A DNA stretch of 64,000 bases from Pseudomonas sp. UBA4194 (lineage in GTDB: Bacteria; Pseudomonadota; Gammaproteobacteria; Pseudomonadales; Pseudomonadaceae). Below, piece after piece: positions 1 to 10,937 of the stretch. Under the pieces are notes generated by a model. That model was not told where the DNA came from. It saw only the letters and a list, made by a program, of their open reading frames with translations, and did not search any database. Within the stretch, counting starts at the first letter, position 1. Each line of letters starts with the position of its first letter. The translations under genes were made by a program, and so were the position numbers. The stretch is taken from the NCBI RefSeq assembly GCF_002379585.1, contig NZ_DFUE01000058.1, positions 1 through 64,000 of the forward strand, given 5' to 3'.

Positions 1-14
1 GGACCATTCACCAC
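1..14. repeat. Edge of a REP/MITE-like intergenic repeat
   Basis: The first 14 bases (GGACCATTCACCAC) are identical to positions 3272-3285, the outer end of the composite repeat downstream of qor. The window therefore begins inside another copy of the same element, just beyond the aroE stop codon. Confidence 0.6.
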
Positions 15-36
15 CGATCTCGAACCAGACCCTCAC

Positions 37-858
37 CTACCGCGCCATCTCCTCGCGCAACCTGCGCAACACCGGCCCGGTGTCCACCGCGACGCCGCGC
101 CAGTAGGTGAACGCCTCCGCGGCCTGTTCCACCAGCATGCCGAACCCATCCAGCGACAACCTCGCCCCATGCTGGCTGGCCCAGCGGCAGAACGGCGTTG
201 GCTCCTTGCCGTACATCATGTCGTAACACACCGTCACACCCGGCTCGATCAAGCTGCCGGCAATCGGCGGCAGATCACCCGCCAGGCTCGCCGAGGTGGC
301 GTTGATGATGATATCCACAGGCTCTTCCAGCCAGTCGAAACCACTGGCCGCCACCGGCCCCAGGTCAGCGAAGATCTGCGCCAGATGCTCGGCCTTCTCC
401 ACCGTGCGATTGGCAATCACCAACGACACCGGCTGTTCCTGCAGCAACGATTCGATCACCCCGCGCACCGCGCCGCCGGCACCCAGCAGCAGCACACGCT
501 TGCCGGTGAGACTGACCCCGGCATTGACCGTAAGGTCGCGCACCAGGCCCACACCGTCGGTGTTGTCGCCGCGCAGGCTGCCATCGGGCAGCAGGGTCAG
601 CATGTTCACGGCGCCGGCACGCTCGGCGCGAGGGGTCAACACGCTGCACAGGCGGAAGGCCTCTTCCTTGAACGGCACAGTGACATTGGCGCCCAGACCT
701 TCCTTGAAGAAGCCCAGCGCGCAGCTGGCGAAATCGTCGATCGGTGCCAGCAGAGTGCTGTAGTCCAACACCTGGTCGGTTTGCTCGGCGAACAGGCGGT
801 GGATCGCCGGCGATTTGCTGTGGCCGACCGGGTTGCCGAACACGACGTAGCTGTCCAT
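37..858 (-). CDS. aroE: Shikimate dehydrogenase (NADP+)
   Basis: Reduces 3-dehydroshikimate to shikimate with NADPH in cytosolic aromatic amino acid biosynthesis. The 273-residue length is normal for AroE. Visible signatures are the substrate-binding [10 protein letters not shown] near residue 8, [11 protein letters not shown] with the catalytic lysine near residue 64, GDNTDG with the conserved aspartate near residue 101, the nucleotide-binding GAGGA at 126-130, and NATSASLAG. It starts with ATG and lies 25 bp downstream of hemF on the same strand, so the two are probably cotranscribed. Confidence 0.97.
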   Translation of the reverse strand: MDSYVVFGNPVGHSKSPAIHRLFAEQTDQVLDYSTLLAPIDDFASCALGFFKEGLGANVTVPFKEEAFRLCSVLTPRAERAGAVNMLTLLPDGSLRGDNTDGVGLVRDLTVNAGVSLTGKRVLLLGAGGAVRGVIESLLQEQPVSLVIANRTVEKAEHLAQIFADLGPVAASGFDWLEEPVDIIINATSASLAGDLPPIAGSLIEPGVTVCYDMMYGKEPTPFCRWASQHGARLSLDGFGMLVEQAAEAFTYWRGVAVDTGPVLRRLREEMAR

Positions 859-883
859 GGGGAAATTCCTGAATCCAGAGAAG

Positions 884-1909
<1,026 letters not shown>

Positions 1910-1964
1910 TCACGCAAAAGCGTCCGATGGTGGCTTTCAGCCGAACGACAGCAGGAGAAAGCAG

Positions 1965-2936
1965 ATGGCAAAGCGTATCCAGTTCAGCTCCAACGGCGGG
2001 CCCGAGGTCCTCGAGTTCGTCGACTACGAACCCAAGGACCCAGGTCCACAGGAAATTCGCGTGCGTAACCATGCGATCGGCCTGAACTACATCGACACCT
2101 ATTTTCGCAGTGGCCTGTACCCCGCGCCTCTGCCGTCGGGGCTCGGCACCGAGGCCGCTGGCGTGGTCGATGCAGTAGGCAGCGAGGTGACCCAGTTCAA
2201 GGTGGGTGACCGCGTGGCTCACGCTGGAGGGCCGCTGGGGGCCTACAGCGAACTGCACGTGTTGCCCGCCGCCGCGGTCGTCAAGCTGCCCGACAGCATT
2301 ACCTTCGAACAGGCCGCGGCCGTGATGCTCAAGGGCCTGACCGTGCAGTACCTGTTGCGCCAGACGTACCGAGTGGAAGCCGGCGAGACCATTCTGTTCC
2401 ATGCCGCTGCCGGAGGCGTGGGCTCACTGGCCTGTCAGTGGGCCGCCGCTTTGGGCGTCAAGCTCATCGGCACCGTGAGTTCGGCGGCTAAGGCGCAACG
2501 TGCCAAGGCGCTGGGTGCCTGGGAAACCATCGACTACAGCCATGAAGACGTGGCCGCCAGGGTGCTGGAGCTGACCGGGGGCAAGAAATGCCCGGTGGTG
2601 TATGACGGCGTTGGCAAGGACACCTGGGAAACCTCGCTCGATTGTGTCGAACCACGAGGTTTGCTGGTGAGCTTCGGCAATGCGTCCGGGGCGGTGAGCG
2701 GAGTGAATCTGGGCGTGCTGTCGCAGAAGGGCTCGCTGTACGTGACCCGTCCGACGCTAGCGACCTACGCAGTGCCGGGCGCGCTGCAGGGCATGGCCGA
2801 TGAGCTGTTCGAGATGATCGCCAGTGGCAAGCTGAAAGTGGAAATCAGCCAGCAGTATGCGTTGAAGGATGCGGCGCAGGCGCAGACGGCGTTGGCGGCG
2901 CGGGAAACGGTCGGGTCCACTATTCTGGTGCCTTGA
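1965..2936 (+). CDS. qor: Zinc-independent NADPH:quinone oxidoreductase (QOR, MDR superfamily)
   Basis: The 323-residue protein has the quinone oxidoreductase signature GLNYIDTYFRSGLYP near residue 45 and the NADPH-binding HAAAGGVGSLACQWA near residue 145. It lacks the zinc-binding cysteine cluster of alcohol dehydrogenases. It probably performs one-electron or enone-type reduction of quinones in the cytosol. The ATG at 1965 is preceded by AGGAGA with good spacing. The neighbouring order qor-hemF-aroE is conserved in Pseudomonas. A composite repeat follows the stop codon. Confidence 0.93.
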   Translation: MAKRIQFSSNGGPEVLEFVDYEPKDPGPQEIRVRNHAIGLNYIDTYFRSGLYPAPLPSGLGTEAAGVVDAVGSEVTQFKVGDRVAHAGGPLGAYSELHVLPAAAVVKLPDSITFEQAAAVMLKGLTVQYLLRQTYRVEAGETILFHAAAGGVGSLACQWAAALGVKLIGTVSSAAKAQRAKALGAWETIDYSHEDVAARVLELTGGKKCPVVYDGVGKDTWETSLDCVEPRGLLVSFGNASGAVSGVNLGVLSQKGSLYVTRPTLATYAVPGALQGMADELFEMIASGKLKVEISQQYALKDAAQAQTALAARETVGSTILVP

Positions 2937-2964
2937 GGGCATCGGGGGTTGACTGGGGGGCGGG

Positions 2965-3283
2965 GGTGAATGGTCCCCTCACCCCAGCCCTCTCCCTGAG
3001 GGAGAGGGAGCCGATCACCGCCAGCCGATCCGCCGCAGTCTGCCTTTAGCTCCCTCTCCGTGAGGCAGGGGGCCGATCACCGCCAGCCGATCCGCCGCAG
3101 TCTGCCTTTAGCTCCCTCTCCCTGAGGGAGGGGGCCGATCACCGCCAGCCGATCCACCGCAGTCTGCCTTTAGCTCTCTCTCCCCCAGGGAGAGGGGGCC
3201 TATCACCGTCAGCCGATCCACCGCAGTTTGCCTTTAGCTCCCCCTCCCCCAGGGAGAGGGCTGGGGTGAGGGGACCATTCACC
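2965..3283. repeat. Composite element: 33-bp perfect terminal inverted repeats around four 62-64 bp tandem units
   Basis: Positions 2965-2997 and 3251-3283 are perfect reverse complements over 33 bp. Between them, units beginning (C)CGATCACCG or CTATCACCG start at 3011, 3073, 3135 and 3199 (periods 62, 62, 64). Each unit ends with a short CTCCCTGAGGGAG-like palindrome. No open frame of interest is present. It fills the convergent space between qor and tsaC and may terminate both transcripts. It resembles Pseudomonas REP/BIME or MITE sequences; no transposase is nearby. Confidence 0.85.
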
Positions 3284-3290
3284 ACAACAC

Positions 3291-3845
3291 TCAAGGCCGA
3301 ATCACTTCGCCCGTCACCAGATCCCTGATCACACTCGGGCTCTTCCTGCCGCCCAAGGCACCCCCCAGCACCCAATCCACCTCCCCGCGAAAATACTGCT
3401 CCACCCGCAGCCGTGAGCGCGCCGCAGGGCGGCCGCTGCGGTTGGCCGAGGTCGACACCAGAGGCCCCACCAGGGCGCACAATTCCCGCACCTGGGGGTG
3501 ATCACTTACCCGCAGCGCCACACTGTCATGCTGACCGGTGATCCACTCGGGCAGCAAATCCTGATGCGGCACCAGCCAGGTGTTCGGTCCGGGCCAGGTG
3601 GCCGCCATGCGGTCGATCCAATCTTCGGGGAAGTCTTCGAAGAGGAAGTCGAACTGACGGATATTATCGGCAATCAGGATCAAACCCTTGTCCACCGAGC
3701 GTTCCTTGATCGCCAGCAAGCGATAGACCGCTTCTTCGTCCCACGGATCGCAACCCAAGCCCCAGACAGCCTCGGTGGGATAGGCAATCACTGCGCCCGC
3801 TCGAATCTCGCGCGCTGCTTGCTGCACACGCCAACTGCTCACCAT
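3291..3845 (-). CDS. tsaC: Threonylcarbamoyl-AMP synthase (YrdC/Sua5 family)
   Basis: Makes L-threonylcarbamoyl-AMP from threonine, bicarbonate and ATP, the first step of the t6A37 modification of ANN-decoding tRNAs. The 184-residue protein is a single YrdC domain: [13 protein letters not shown] near residue 22, [14 protein letters not shown] with the conserved Lys/Arg near residue 46, the TWPGPNTW core, and TSANRSG near the C-terminus. It lacks the extra Sua5 domain, so the short TsaC form applies. It lies directly downstream of dprA on the same strand. Confidence 0.95.
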   Translation of the reverse strand: MVSSWRVQQAAREIRAGAVIAYPTEAVWGLGCDPWDEEAVYRLLAIKERSVDKGLILIADNIRQFDFLFEDFPEDWIDRMAATWPGPNTWLVPHQDLLPEWITGQHDSVALRVSDHPQVRELCALVGPLVSTSANRSGRPAARSRLRVEQYFRGEVDWVLGGALGGRKSPSVIRDLVTGEVIRP

Positions 3846-3882
3846 CTGCTGTCACTCCGCTAGGAAACTTGCGCCAGTGTAC

Positions 3883-4989
3883 TTAGCTGACACGCGCAAA
3901 CCAACGACCTGCCTGATTGATCACACGGCCTTCGAGCTCAAGTTCAGTCAGTTGCGTCATGACCTGGGGCAGCGACCAGCCAGAGGCCTGCACCAGCGCC
4001 TCTGTCGTGTGCGCCGCAGCGATCAACAGCTTCAACAACGGGTCGTCGTTGTACAACGGTGCCACCGGGACCTCCACCGGCACGTGTTTCCAGCCCTGCA
4101 GGCCTTCGAGGATGTGCTCGATGGTTTCCACCAGCTGGGCGCCATCGCGAATCAACTGATGACAGCCACGTGCGCCGGGATGATGAATGGAGCCGGGCAG
4201 GGCCCACACTTCCCGACCATGCTCGGCCGCCAGGCGTGCGGTAATCAGCGAGCCGCTGGCCGGGCTGGCCTCGATAACCAACACACCCAGGGACAGGCCG
4301 CTGATGATTCGGTTGCGCCGAGGAAAGTTGCCGGGTTGGGCTGAAGCGGTCAGGGGAAACTCGGAAACCAGCGCGCTGCCGTGGTCGAGCATGGCTTGCG
4401 CGAGTGCGCGGTGCTTCTGTGGATAAAATTTTTCAAGCCCTGTGCCAAGCACACCGATGGTTCGCCCATCCACGTCCAGAGCCGCCTGATGAGCCGCGCC
4501 GTCGATCCCCAACGCCAGCCCGCTGGTGATGACGAATCCGGCCTTGGCCAGGCTCCTGGCAAAGCTTCGGGCGTTGTCCAGGCCCGGCGGCGACGCCCGC
4601 CGGCTGCCGACGATGGCCAACTGAGGTTTGTCCAACAGGGCAGGCTCGCCGGCGACCCAGAGCAGCGGTGGAGGGTCGGCAATTTCCGCCAACAGTGCCG
4701 GGTACTCAGGCTGGTCCCACATCAGCAAATGCTGGCCGGAACGCTCTAGCCAGGCCATGGCAGCGGTGGCAGCACGGATGATTTCGGGATCGCTACGGGC
4801 GTTGGTCGCGCTGTTCGGCAGGCCAAGCGCGCGCCAGCCCGAAGCCGGCGCCTGGAGGGCATCGACCGCAGTGCCGAAGGCGGCGATCAGTTTATGAAAG
4901 CGCTGCGAGCCGATGTCCGGCACATGGTGCAGGCGCAGGCGGGCTTCAATTTCCGTGCAGCGGGTGAGGGCGGTATCGAAAAGCGGCAT
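3883..4989 (-). CDS. dprA: DNA-processing protein DprA (Smf)
   Basis: Binds incoming single-stranded DNA and loads RecA during natural transformation. The Rossmann-like core is evident: IVGSRRASPPG, SGLALGIDGAAHQAAL, VLGTGL...YP and NRIISGLSLG. The C-terminal winged-helix-like tail is VINQAGRWFARV. The frame stays open upstream to 5148, but that stretch translates the GATCAA hexamer array (an Ile-Leu run). The ATG at 4989, with AAGGA 9 bp upstream, gives the normal 368 residues. It sits between tsaP and tsaC, as in other pseudomonads. Confidence 0.94.
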   Translation of the reverse strand: MPLFDTALTRCTEIEARLRLHHVPDIGSQRFHKLIAAFGTAVDALQAPASGWRALGLPNSATNARSDPEIIRAATAAMAWLERSGQHLLMWDQPEYPALLAEIADPPPLLWVAGEPALLDKPQLAIVGSRRASPPGLDNARSFARSLAKAGFVITSGLALGIDGAAHQAALDVDGRTIGVLGTGLEKFYPQKHRALAQAMLDHGSALVSEFPLTASAQPGNFPRRNRIISGLSLGVLVIEASPASGSLITARLAAEHGREVWALPGSIHHPGARGCHQLIRDGAQLVETIEHILEGLQGWKHVPVEVPVAPLYNDDPLLKLLIAAAHTTEALVQASGWSLPQVMTQLTELELEGRVINQAGRWFARVS

Positions 4990-5054
4990 CCGATCATCCT
5001 TGAGTCGGCAGGCTCGCAAGCAGCAGGACAAGCTGTGGATAACTCTGTGCAAAA

Positions 5055-5175
5055 GTAGCAGCGGCGTGAGCCGCGTCGGCGTTTTCCCGTGGTTGAGATC
5101 GGGACCCGTTGGGATCAAGATCAAGATCAAGATCAAGATCAAGATCAAGGGCGACGCGGCTTACGCCGCTGCTAC
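5055..5175. repeat. REP-like inverted repeat enclosing a (GATCAA)6 microsatellite
   Basis: Arms at 5055-5078 (GTAGCAGCGGCGTGAGCCGC...) and 5152-5175 are 24-bp inverted repeats with about one mismatch. Between them are six perfect GATCAA copies at 5113-5148. The same arm and hexamer combination recurs at 18736-18900. It lies between the tsaP stop codon and the dprA start, so it forms the dprA leader. Confidence 0.85.
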
Positions 5176-5176
5176 G

Positions 5177-6202
5177 TTAGGGGTTGCGTACTTTGTCCAT
5201 TACTGCCAACGAGCGGTTGGCGTTGAGGATCAAACCATAGCTGAGCTTTTCATAAGTGCGGAACACCATGAGCAACCCGGAGCGCTCATCGGGGACTTTG
5301 ATCTGCTCGCCAGTGATGCGATCACGCACCGTTTCGCCGGTCTTGTACACCGCCAGAACGTTGCCCTCGTTGAGTCCGTCGCGTTTTCCTCGGTTCAGGG
5401 TGACCACGTCGTACTTGCCGATCTGTGTAACACCCCGTGGCACATCTATGATCACGCCGTTGATGTCGGTGCTCGGTGGACTGGGGAAAAACGTCGAGTT
5501 CACCGCGCGCTGCTCGTCGCTGAACAGTCGGTCGCCCAACCGCACTTCTTCGCTGGAGCGCTGCAGCACCAGGGTGGAGATGTCGCCTTCGCTGGCAACG
5601 ATCTCGCCCCCGCCGATATTGTCCGCGTTGATGCCCAGAAACTCCTGGGTGACCGGGTCGGTGTAGGTCTTGGCCTGACGGAAGATGCCGTACACCGACT
5701 GGCTCGGGTCGAAGGTGCCGCGTGCATAGATGCGATCGCCCATGCCACTGAGCACGCGCTCGGCATTGCCGGCGACGATGTACGGCGCCTGCTCGAAGTC
5801 TTCGGGTTTGTCCATGATGCGATTGCTGAGCAGGAAACTGTTGATCGACTCCAGCGGAATGCTCGGAATCGCATCGGCCACCGGCGTGCTGCGTACCCGT
5901 GGCGAGAGTTTGATGGTGCCGCGCGAGGCCCCGCGTTCGAGCATGAGCTGAGGCTGACCATCGACGAAGCTGAGCACCAGCGAGTCGCCCGGGTAGATCA
6001 GGTCGGGGTCGGCGATCTGCGGATTGGCGTGCCACAGATGCGGCCACTGCCAGGGCTGGCTGAGAAATTTTCCGGAAATGTCCCAGAGTGTGTCACCGCG
6101 AACCACCGTGTAACGCTGCGGGTAGCCATCCTTGAGCTGCACCTGCGCCTGCACCACGCTGGCGAACGCCACCAGTAGCAGGGCGAGTAGTGATTTCCTC
6201 AT
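5177..6202 (-). CDS. tsaP: LysM-domain secreted protein, TsaP-like (type IV pilus secretin-associated)
   Basis: The 341-residue exported protein has a signal peptide ([19 protein letters not shown]). A LysM module for peptidoglycan binding follows at about residues 30-78 ([17 protein letters not shown] ... YPGDSLVL). The rest is a long beta-rich region resembling a FlgT-like C-terminal domain. TsaP anchors the PilQ secretin to peptidoglycan, and the P. aeruginosa homologue also lies between dprA and def. The ATG at 6202 is chosen because it begins the signal peptide; the frame is open further upstream. It is divergent from def. The LysM assignment is firm and the TsaP role is by synteny. Confidence 0.82.
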   Translation of the reverse strand: MRKSLLALLLVAFASVVQAQVQLKDGYPQRYTVVRGDTLWDISGKFLSQPWQWPHLWHANPQIADPDLIYPGDSLVLSFVDGQPQLMLERGASRGTIKLSPRVRSTPVADAIPSIPLESINSFLLSNRIMDKPEDFEQAPYIVAGNAERVLSGMGDRIYARGTFDPSQSVYGIFRQAKTYTDPVTQEFLGINADNIGGGEIVASEGDISTLVLQRSSEEVRLGDRLFSDEQRAVNSTFFPSPPSTDINGVIIDVPRGVTQIGKYDVVTLNRGKRDGLNEGNVLAVYKTGETVRDRITGEQIKVPDERSGLLMVFRTYEKLSYGLILNANRSLAVMDKVRNP

Positions 6203-6273
6203 GCCGTGAATCCCTTTATCATGTGTGCTCACGCGAAATACCGACTTTACCTCACAGTGCAGCAAATACGCAT

Positions 6274-6780
6274 ATGGCTATTTTAAACATCCTCGAATTT
6301 CCAGACCCGCGTCTGCGCACCCTCGCCAAACCGGTGACGGTGGTGGACGACGAAGTTCGCCGGTTGATCGATGACATGTTTGAAACCATGTACGAAGCCC
6401 CTGGCATCGGTCTGGCCGCCACCCAGATCAACGTGCACAAGCGCATCGTGGTCATGGACCTGTCCGAAGATCGCAGCGAACCGCGGGTGTTCATCAACCC
6501 CGAATTCGAATCGCTGACCGACGAGATGGACCAGTACCAGGAAGGCTGCCTGTCGGTGCCCGGCTTCTACGAGAACGTCGATCGCCCGCAGAAGGTCAAG
6601 GTCAAGGCCCTGGACCGTGACGGCAAGCCCTACGAGCTGATCGCCGAAGGCCTGCTGGCGGTGTGCATCCAGCACGAGTGCGACCACCTCAACGGCAAGC
6701 TGTTCGTCGACTACCTGTCCACGCTCAAGCGCGACCGAATCAAGAAGAAGCTGGAAAAACTGCACAAGCAGCAGGCGTGA
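6274..6780 (+). CDS. def: Peptide deformylase
   Basis: Removes the formyl group from the N-terminal methionine of nascent proteins using a metal (usually Fe2+). The three diagnostic motifs are GIGLAATQ near residue 45, EGCLSVPG near residue 90 with the metal-ligand cysteine, and QHECDHLNG near residue 134, containing HExxH. The ATG at 6274 gives 168 residues, the usual length. The in-frame upstream extension to 6190 has no homology-like content. It heads the def-fmt-rsmB-trkA cluster; fmt begins 137 bp later. Confidence 0.98.
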   Translation: MAILNILEFPDPRLRTLAKPVTVVDDEVRRLIDDMFETMYEAPGIGLAATQINVHKRIVVMDLSEDRSEPRVFINPEFESLTDEMDQYQEGCLSVPGFYENVDRPQKVKVKALDRDGKPYELIAEGLLAVCIQHECDHLNGKLFVDYLSTLKRDRIKKKLEKLHKQQA

Positions 6781-6917
6781 TCCGCGCCTGCGGCACTCCA
6801 TGCGCAAGCAGGCGGTAGCGGTGAAGGGGCTCGACCTGTAACACCGAGTCGCCTCTTTCACGGCTGTACGCCGCCCTTGCAGGTTTTGCGTTCGTCCCCT
6901 CTATCAGCGAGAACTCC

Positions 6918-7850
6918 ATGCGCATCGTCTTCGCGGGCACTCCCGAGTTTGCCGCCGAACACCTCAAGGCCCTGCTGGCCAGCCCCCACGACATCGTTGC
7001 CGTGTACACCCAACCTGACCGTCCGGCAGGCCGTGGCCAGAAGCTCATGCCCAGCCCGGTGAAACAACTGGCCCTGGAGCACGGCATCCCGGTACTGCAA
7101 CCCCCGAGCCTGCGTGCCCCAGAGGCCCAGGCTGAACTCGCGGCGCTGGCGCCTGAGTTGATGGTGGTGGTGGCTTATGGCTTGATCCTGCCTCAGGGGG
7201 TGCTGGACATACCCCGCCTGGGCTGCATCAACAGCCACGCTTCGCTGCTGCCACGCTGGCGCGGTGCCGCGCCGATCCAGCGCGCCGTGCAGGCTGGCGA
7301 CGCCGAGAGCGGCGTGACCGTGATGCGCATGGAGGCAGGCCTGGACACGGGCCCCATGCTGCTCAAGGTCAGCACGCCGATCAGTGCCCAGGACACCGGC
7401 GGCAGCCTGCACGATCGCCTGGCGCAGATGGGCCCGGCCGCGGTGCTCGAAGCTATCGATGGGTTGGCCCAAGGTACGTTGGTAGGTGAGGTGCAGGATG
7501 ACAGCCTGGCCAACTACGCTCACAAGCTGAACAAAGACGAAGCCCGCATCGACTGGACCCGCCCGGCCATCGAGCTGGAGCGCCTGGTGCGTGCGTTCTT
7601 CCCCTGGCCGATCTGCCACAGCACCTTGCACGGTGAAGCCGTCAAGGTGCTGGCCGCGCAGTTGGACGAGGGCACCGGCCAGCCGGGTGAAATCATTGCA
7701 GCCAGCAAGGAGGGCTTGACGGTGGCGTGCGGCGCCCAGGCCCTGCGCCTGACCCGCCTGCAATTGCCCGGTGGCAAGGCGCTCAACTTCAGCGACCTGT
7801 TCAACAGCCGTCGCGAGAAATTCCTGGTCGGCACGGTGCTGGGTCAATGA
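6918..7850 (+). CDS. fmt: Methionyl-tRNA formyltransferase
   Basis: Formylates initiator Met-tRNA with 10-formyl-tetrahydrofolate. The 310-residue protein starts [16 protein letters not shown], carries the catalytic block [21 protein letters not shown] (Asn and His near residues 106-108) and GLDTGPML with the catalytic aspartate near residue 144. A C-terminal OB-fold tRNA-binding domain follows. Its TGA overlaps the rsmB ATG in an ATGA junction, indicating translational coupling. Confidence 0.98.
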   Translation: MRIVFAGTPEFAAEHLKALLASPHDIVAVYTQPDRPAGRGQKLMPSPVKQLALEHGIPVLQPPSLRAPEAQAELAALAPELMVVVAYGLILPQGVLDIPRLGCINSHASLLPRWRGAAPIQRAVQAGDAESGVTVMRMEAGLDTGPMLLKVSTPISAQDTGGSLHDRLAQMGPAAVLEAIDGLAQGTLVGEVQDDSLANYAHKLNKDEARIDWTRPAIELERLVRAFFPWPICHSTLHGEAVKVLAAQLDEGTGQPGEIIAASKEGLTVACGAQALRLTRLQLPGGKALNFSDLFNSRREKFLVGTVLGQ

Positions 7851-9160
7851 ACCCGCGTCTAGCGGCGGCCCGCGCCCTGGCCGCAGTGTTGAATGGCAAG
7901 GCCTCGCTCAACAGCTCTCTGCCCAAAGAACTGGACAAGGTCGAGGCGCGTGATCGCGGCCTGACCCAGGACCTTGCCTTCGGCACCGCGCGCTGGCAAC
8001 CGCGCCTCGACGCTTTGGCCGAGCGCTTGCTGCAAAAGCCTTTCAAAGCCGCCGATGCCGATGTGCATGCCCTGTTGCTGGTGGGCTTGTATCAACTGCT
8101 GTACAGCCGCATCCCGGCTCACGCCGCCATTGGCGAAACGGTCGGCTGCGCTGACAAGCTGAAAAAGCCGTGGGCCAAGGCATTGCTCAACGCGGTCCTG
8201 CGTCGCGCCCAGCGCGAAAGCGCCGAGATCCTGGCTGAGCTGGAGCGGGACCCGGTGGTGCGCACCGCTCATCCGCGCTGGTTACAGAAGGCACTCAAGG
8301 CATTCTGGCCCGAGCAGTGGGAAGCCATCTGTGCCGCCAACAATGCCCATCCGCCGATGATTCTGCGGGTCAATCGTCGCCACCATAGCCGTGATGCCTA
8401 TCTGGGGCTGCTCGCCGAACAGAACATCGCCGCCCAGGCCAGCCACTACAGCCGCGATGGCATCGTTCTGGAGCAAGCCTGCGATGTGCACGGCCTGCCA
8501 GGGTTCATCGAGGGCTGGGTGAGCGTGCAGGACGAGGCAGCCCAACTGGCGGCCGACCTGCTCGACCTTGCGCCCGGCCAGCGCGTATTGGACGCCTGCT
8601 GCGCGCCCGGCGGCAAGACCTGCCACATCCTCGAAGCCGAGCCGCAGCTGGCGGGCGTGGTGGCGGTGGACCTGGAGGAGAAACGCCTGGTACGCGTGCG
8701 CGAAAACCTCCAGCGCCTGGGCCTGGACGCGCAGCTGATCGCCGCCGATGGTCGCGATACTCCCGCCTGGTGGGACGGCAAGCCGTTCCAGCGCATTCTG
8801 CTCGACGCCCCCTGCTCTGCCACGGGAGTGATCCGCCGCCATCCGGACATCAAGCTGACGCGTCAGCCGGACGATATTGCGGCCCTGGCCACCCTGCAGG
8901 GCGAATTGCTCGACGCGCTCTGGCCCACCCTCGACGTGGGCGGCGTACTGCTCTACGCCACCTGCTCGACGCTGCCGACCGAGAACACCGAGGTGATCGA
9001 AGCGTTCCTGGCGCGTACCTCCGGCGCACGCGAACTGGACCTGGCGACGACGGCCGGCGTCAAGCAGCCCCACGGTCGACAGCTGCTGGCGCAACAAGGC
9101 GGTCACGACGGCTTCTATTATGCCAAGCTGATCAAGATCGCCGCCGCACGCGGCCACTGA
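7847..9160 (+). CDS. rsmB: 16S rRNA m5C967 methyltransferase RsmB
   Basis: SAM-dependent methyltransferase acting on C967 of 16S rRNA. The 437-residue protein has an N-terminal NusB-like domain (about 1-140) and a C-terminal catalytic domain. Motif I is [12 protein letters not shown], motif [17 protein letters not shown] and motif [16 protein letters not shown]; the last two carry the two active-site cysteines. The start is set at the ATG overlapping the fmt stop by 4 bp. A longer frame into fmt exists but lacks a family-like N-terminus. Confidence 0.96.
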   Translation: MNPRLAAARALAAVLNGKASLNSSLPKELDKVEARDRGLTQDLAFGTARWQPRLDALAERLLQKPFKAADADVHALLLVGLYQLLYSRIPAHAAIGETVGCADKLKKPWAKALLNAVLRRAQRESAEILAELERDPVVRTAHPRWLQKALKAFWPEQWEAICAANNAHPPMILRVNRRHHSRDAYLGLLAEQNIAAQASHYSRDGIVLEQACDVHGLPGFIEGWVSVQDEAAQLAADLLDLAPGQRVLDACCAPGGKTCHILEAEPQLAGVVAVDLEEKRLVRVRENLQRLGLDAQLIAADGRDTPAWWDGKPFQRILLDAPCSATGVIRRHPDIKLTRQPDDIAALATLQGELLDALWPTLDVGGVLLYATCSTLPTENTEVIEAFLARTSGARELDLATTAGVKQPHGRQLLAQQGGHDGFYYAKLIKIAAARGH

Positions 9161-9170
9161 GGAGTAGCGG

Positions 9171-10544
9171 ATGAAGATCATCATCCTGGGCGCCGGGCAG
9201 GTTGGCGGCACGCTGGCCGAGCACCTGGCCGGCGAAGCCAATGACATCACCGTGGTCGATACCGACCCGGATCGCCTGCGGGCGCTGGGCGACCGCCTGG
9301 ATATCCGCACGGTGCAGGGTCGTGGCTCGTTTCCCACGGTGCTGCGCCAGGCGGGCGCCGATGATGCCGACATGCTGGTGGCGGTGACCAACAGCGACGA
9401 GACCAATATGGTCGCCTGCCAGGTCGCCTACACCCTGTTTCACACCCCGACCAAGATCGCCCGGGTCCGCGAATCCGCTTACCTGACCCGCTCCGGCCTG
9501 TTCGACAACGATGCCATTCCGGTTGACGTGCTGATCAGTCCCGAGCAGGTGGTGACCAACTACATCAAGCGCCTGATCGAATACCCCGGCGCCCTGCAGG
9601 TGATCGATTTTGCCGGCGGCAAGGCCCAGCTGGTGGCGGTCAAGGCCTACTACGGCGGCCCGCTGGTGGGCCAGCAGCTGCGCCAGATTCGTCAGCACAT
9701 GCCCAAGGTCGATACCCGGGTGGCGGCGATCTTTCGTCGCGACCGACCGATCCTGCCCCGCGGCGACACAGTGATCGAAGCGGATGACGAAGTGTTCTTC
9801 ATCGCCGCCAAGGAAGACATCCGCGCGGTGATGAGCGAACTGCGCCGGGTCGACCAGAGCAACAAGCGCGTAGTGATTGCCGGTGGCGGCCAGATCGGCG
9901 AGCGTCTGGCCGAGGCCATCGAGAGCCGCTACCAGGTCAAGATCATCGAGATGAATCCGGCTCGTTGTCGCTACCTGTCCGATACCCTGGACAGCACCGT
10001 GGTGCTGCAAGGCAGTGCCTCGGACCGCGACCTCATGCTGGAAGAAAACATTGCCCAGGCGGATATCTTCCTGGCCCTGACCAACGACGACGAAGCCAAC
10101 ATCATGTCGTCGCTGCTGGCCAAGCGTCTTGGGGCGCGCAAGGTCATGACCATCATCAACAACCCTGCCTATGTGGACCTGGTCCAGGGCGGCGAGATCG
10201 ACATCGCCCTGAGCCCGCAGCTGGCCACCATCGGCACCTTGCTGGCGCATGTGCGCCGCGGCGATATCGTCAGCGTTCACTCTCTGCGCCGCGGCGCGGC
10301 GGAGGCCATCGAGGCGATTGCCCACGGCGATGCCAAGTCCAGCAAGGTGATCGGCAAGCCCATCGAGACCATCGCGCTGCCGCCAGGCACCACCATCGGC
10401 GCGATCATCCGCGACGATCAGGTGATCATCGCCCACGACGATACGGTGATCGAGGCAGGTGACCATGTGATCCTTTTCGTTGTGGATAAAAAATACATCC
10501 GCGACGTGGAAAAGCTGTTCCACGTGGGCCTGAGCTTTTTCTAA
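9171..10544 (+). CDS. trkA: Trk system potassium uptake regulatory protein TrkA
   Basis: Peripheral membrane NAD(H)-binding subunit of the Trk K+ uptake system. It has two RCK modules: Rossmann motifs [17 protein letters not shown] (residue 2 on) and [17 protein letters not shown] (near 233), each followed by a TrkA-C domain. The 457-residue length matches E. coli TrkA. GAGG precedes the ATG. It lies 10 bp after rsmB, as in most gammaproteobacteria. The 3' end contains TGTTCCACGTGG, a partial parS half-match. Confidence 0.97.
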   Translation: MKIIILGAGQVGGTLAEHLAGEANDITVVDTDPDRLRALGDRLDIRTVQGRGSFPTVLRQAGADDADMLVAVTNSDETNMVACQVAYTLFHTPTKIARVRESAYLTRSGLFDNDAIPVDVLISPEQVVTNYIKRLIEYPGALQVIDFAGGKAQLVAVKAYYGGPLVGQQLRQIRQHMPKVDTRVAAIFRRDRPILPRGDTVIEADDEVFFIAAKEDIRAVMSELRRVDQSNKRVVIAGGGQIGERLAEAIESRYQVKIIEMNPARCRYLSDTLDSTVVLQGSASDRDLMLEENIAQADIFLALTNDDEANIMSSLLAKRLGARKVMTIINNPAYVDLVQGGEIDIALSPQLATIGTLLAHVRRGDIVSVHSLRRGAAEAIEAIAHGDAKSSKVIGKPIETIALPPGTTIGAIIRDDQVIIAHDDTVIEAGDHVILFVVDKKYIRDVEKLFHVGLSFF

Positions 10545-10556
10545 GGAGTCGACACC

Positions 10557-10862
10557 ATGCTTGAGTCACTGGAAAAGATGCTCGCCAAGGGTGTGGATAA
10601 CTCGCTGCTGCGCTTTGGTCTGGGCAAGGGCTACCTGGACCTGGGCGAGCACGCCAGGGCGGCGGAACACCTGGCGCGCTGCGTCGAGCTGGACCCTAAA
10701 TATTCGGCAGCATGGAAGCTGCTGGGCAAGGCGCATGTCGGGGCAGGTGCGCCCGCACTGGCCCGTGGCGCCTGGGAGCAGGGTATCGCGGCTGCGCAGG
10801 CCCAGGGTGACAAGCAGGCGGAGAAGGAGATGGTGGTGTTCTTGCGCAAGTTGGATCGCTAG
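10557..10862 (+). CDS. Small TPR-repeat protein
   Basis: This 101-residue protein consists of tetratricopeptide repeats (GKGYLDLGEHARAAEHLARCVELDPKYSAAWKLLGKAHVGAGAPALARGAW). It is likely a cytosolic scaffold of unknown partner. It begins 12 bp after trkA with AAGGAG at good spacing, and a short TPR protein occupies the same place in other pseudomonads. No signal peptide or catalytic motif is visible. An exact DnaA 9-mer lies at 10592-10600, inside its coding sequence. Confidence 0.85.
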   Translation: MLESLEKMLAKGVDNSLLRFGLGKGYLDLGEHARAAEHLARCVELDPKYSAAWKLLGKAHVGAGAPALARGAWEQGIAAAQAQGDKQAEKEMVVFLRKLDR

Positions 10863-10937
10863 GCGTCACGGCGATCCGGGAAGGGAGGCCTGGCGGGTGT
10901 CCTGCACCGCCCAGCCAGGGCGCGAACACCCCTCACT

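Noticed and set aside
2965..3283. Possible CRISPR array (regular 62-64 bp periodicity)
   Set aside because: The whole unit repeats, with no unique spacers, no 28-37 bp direct repeat and no cas genes.
4990..5148. N-terminal Ile-Leu-rich extension of DprA
   Set aside because: It translates the GATCAA array and leader; the ATG at 4989 has a proper Shine-Dalgarno sequence.
10516..10531. Third parS site at the 3' end of trkA (TGTTCCACGTGG...)
   Set aside because: Only 12 of 16 bases match and the right half-site is lost (GCCT instead of AACA).
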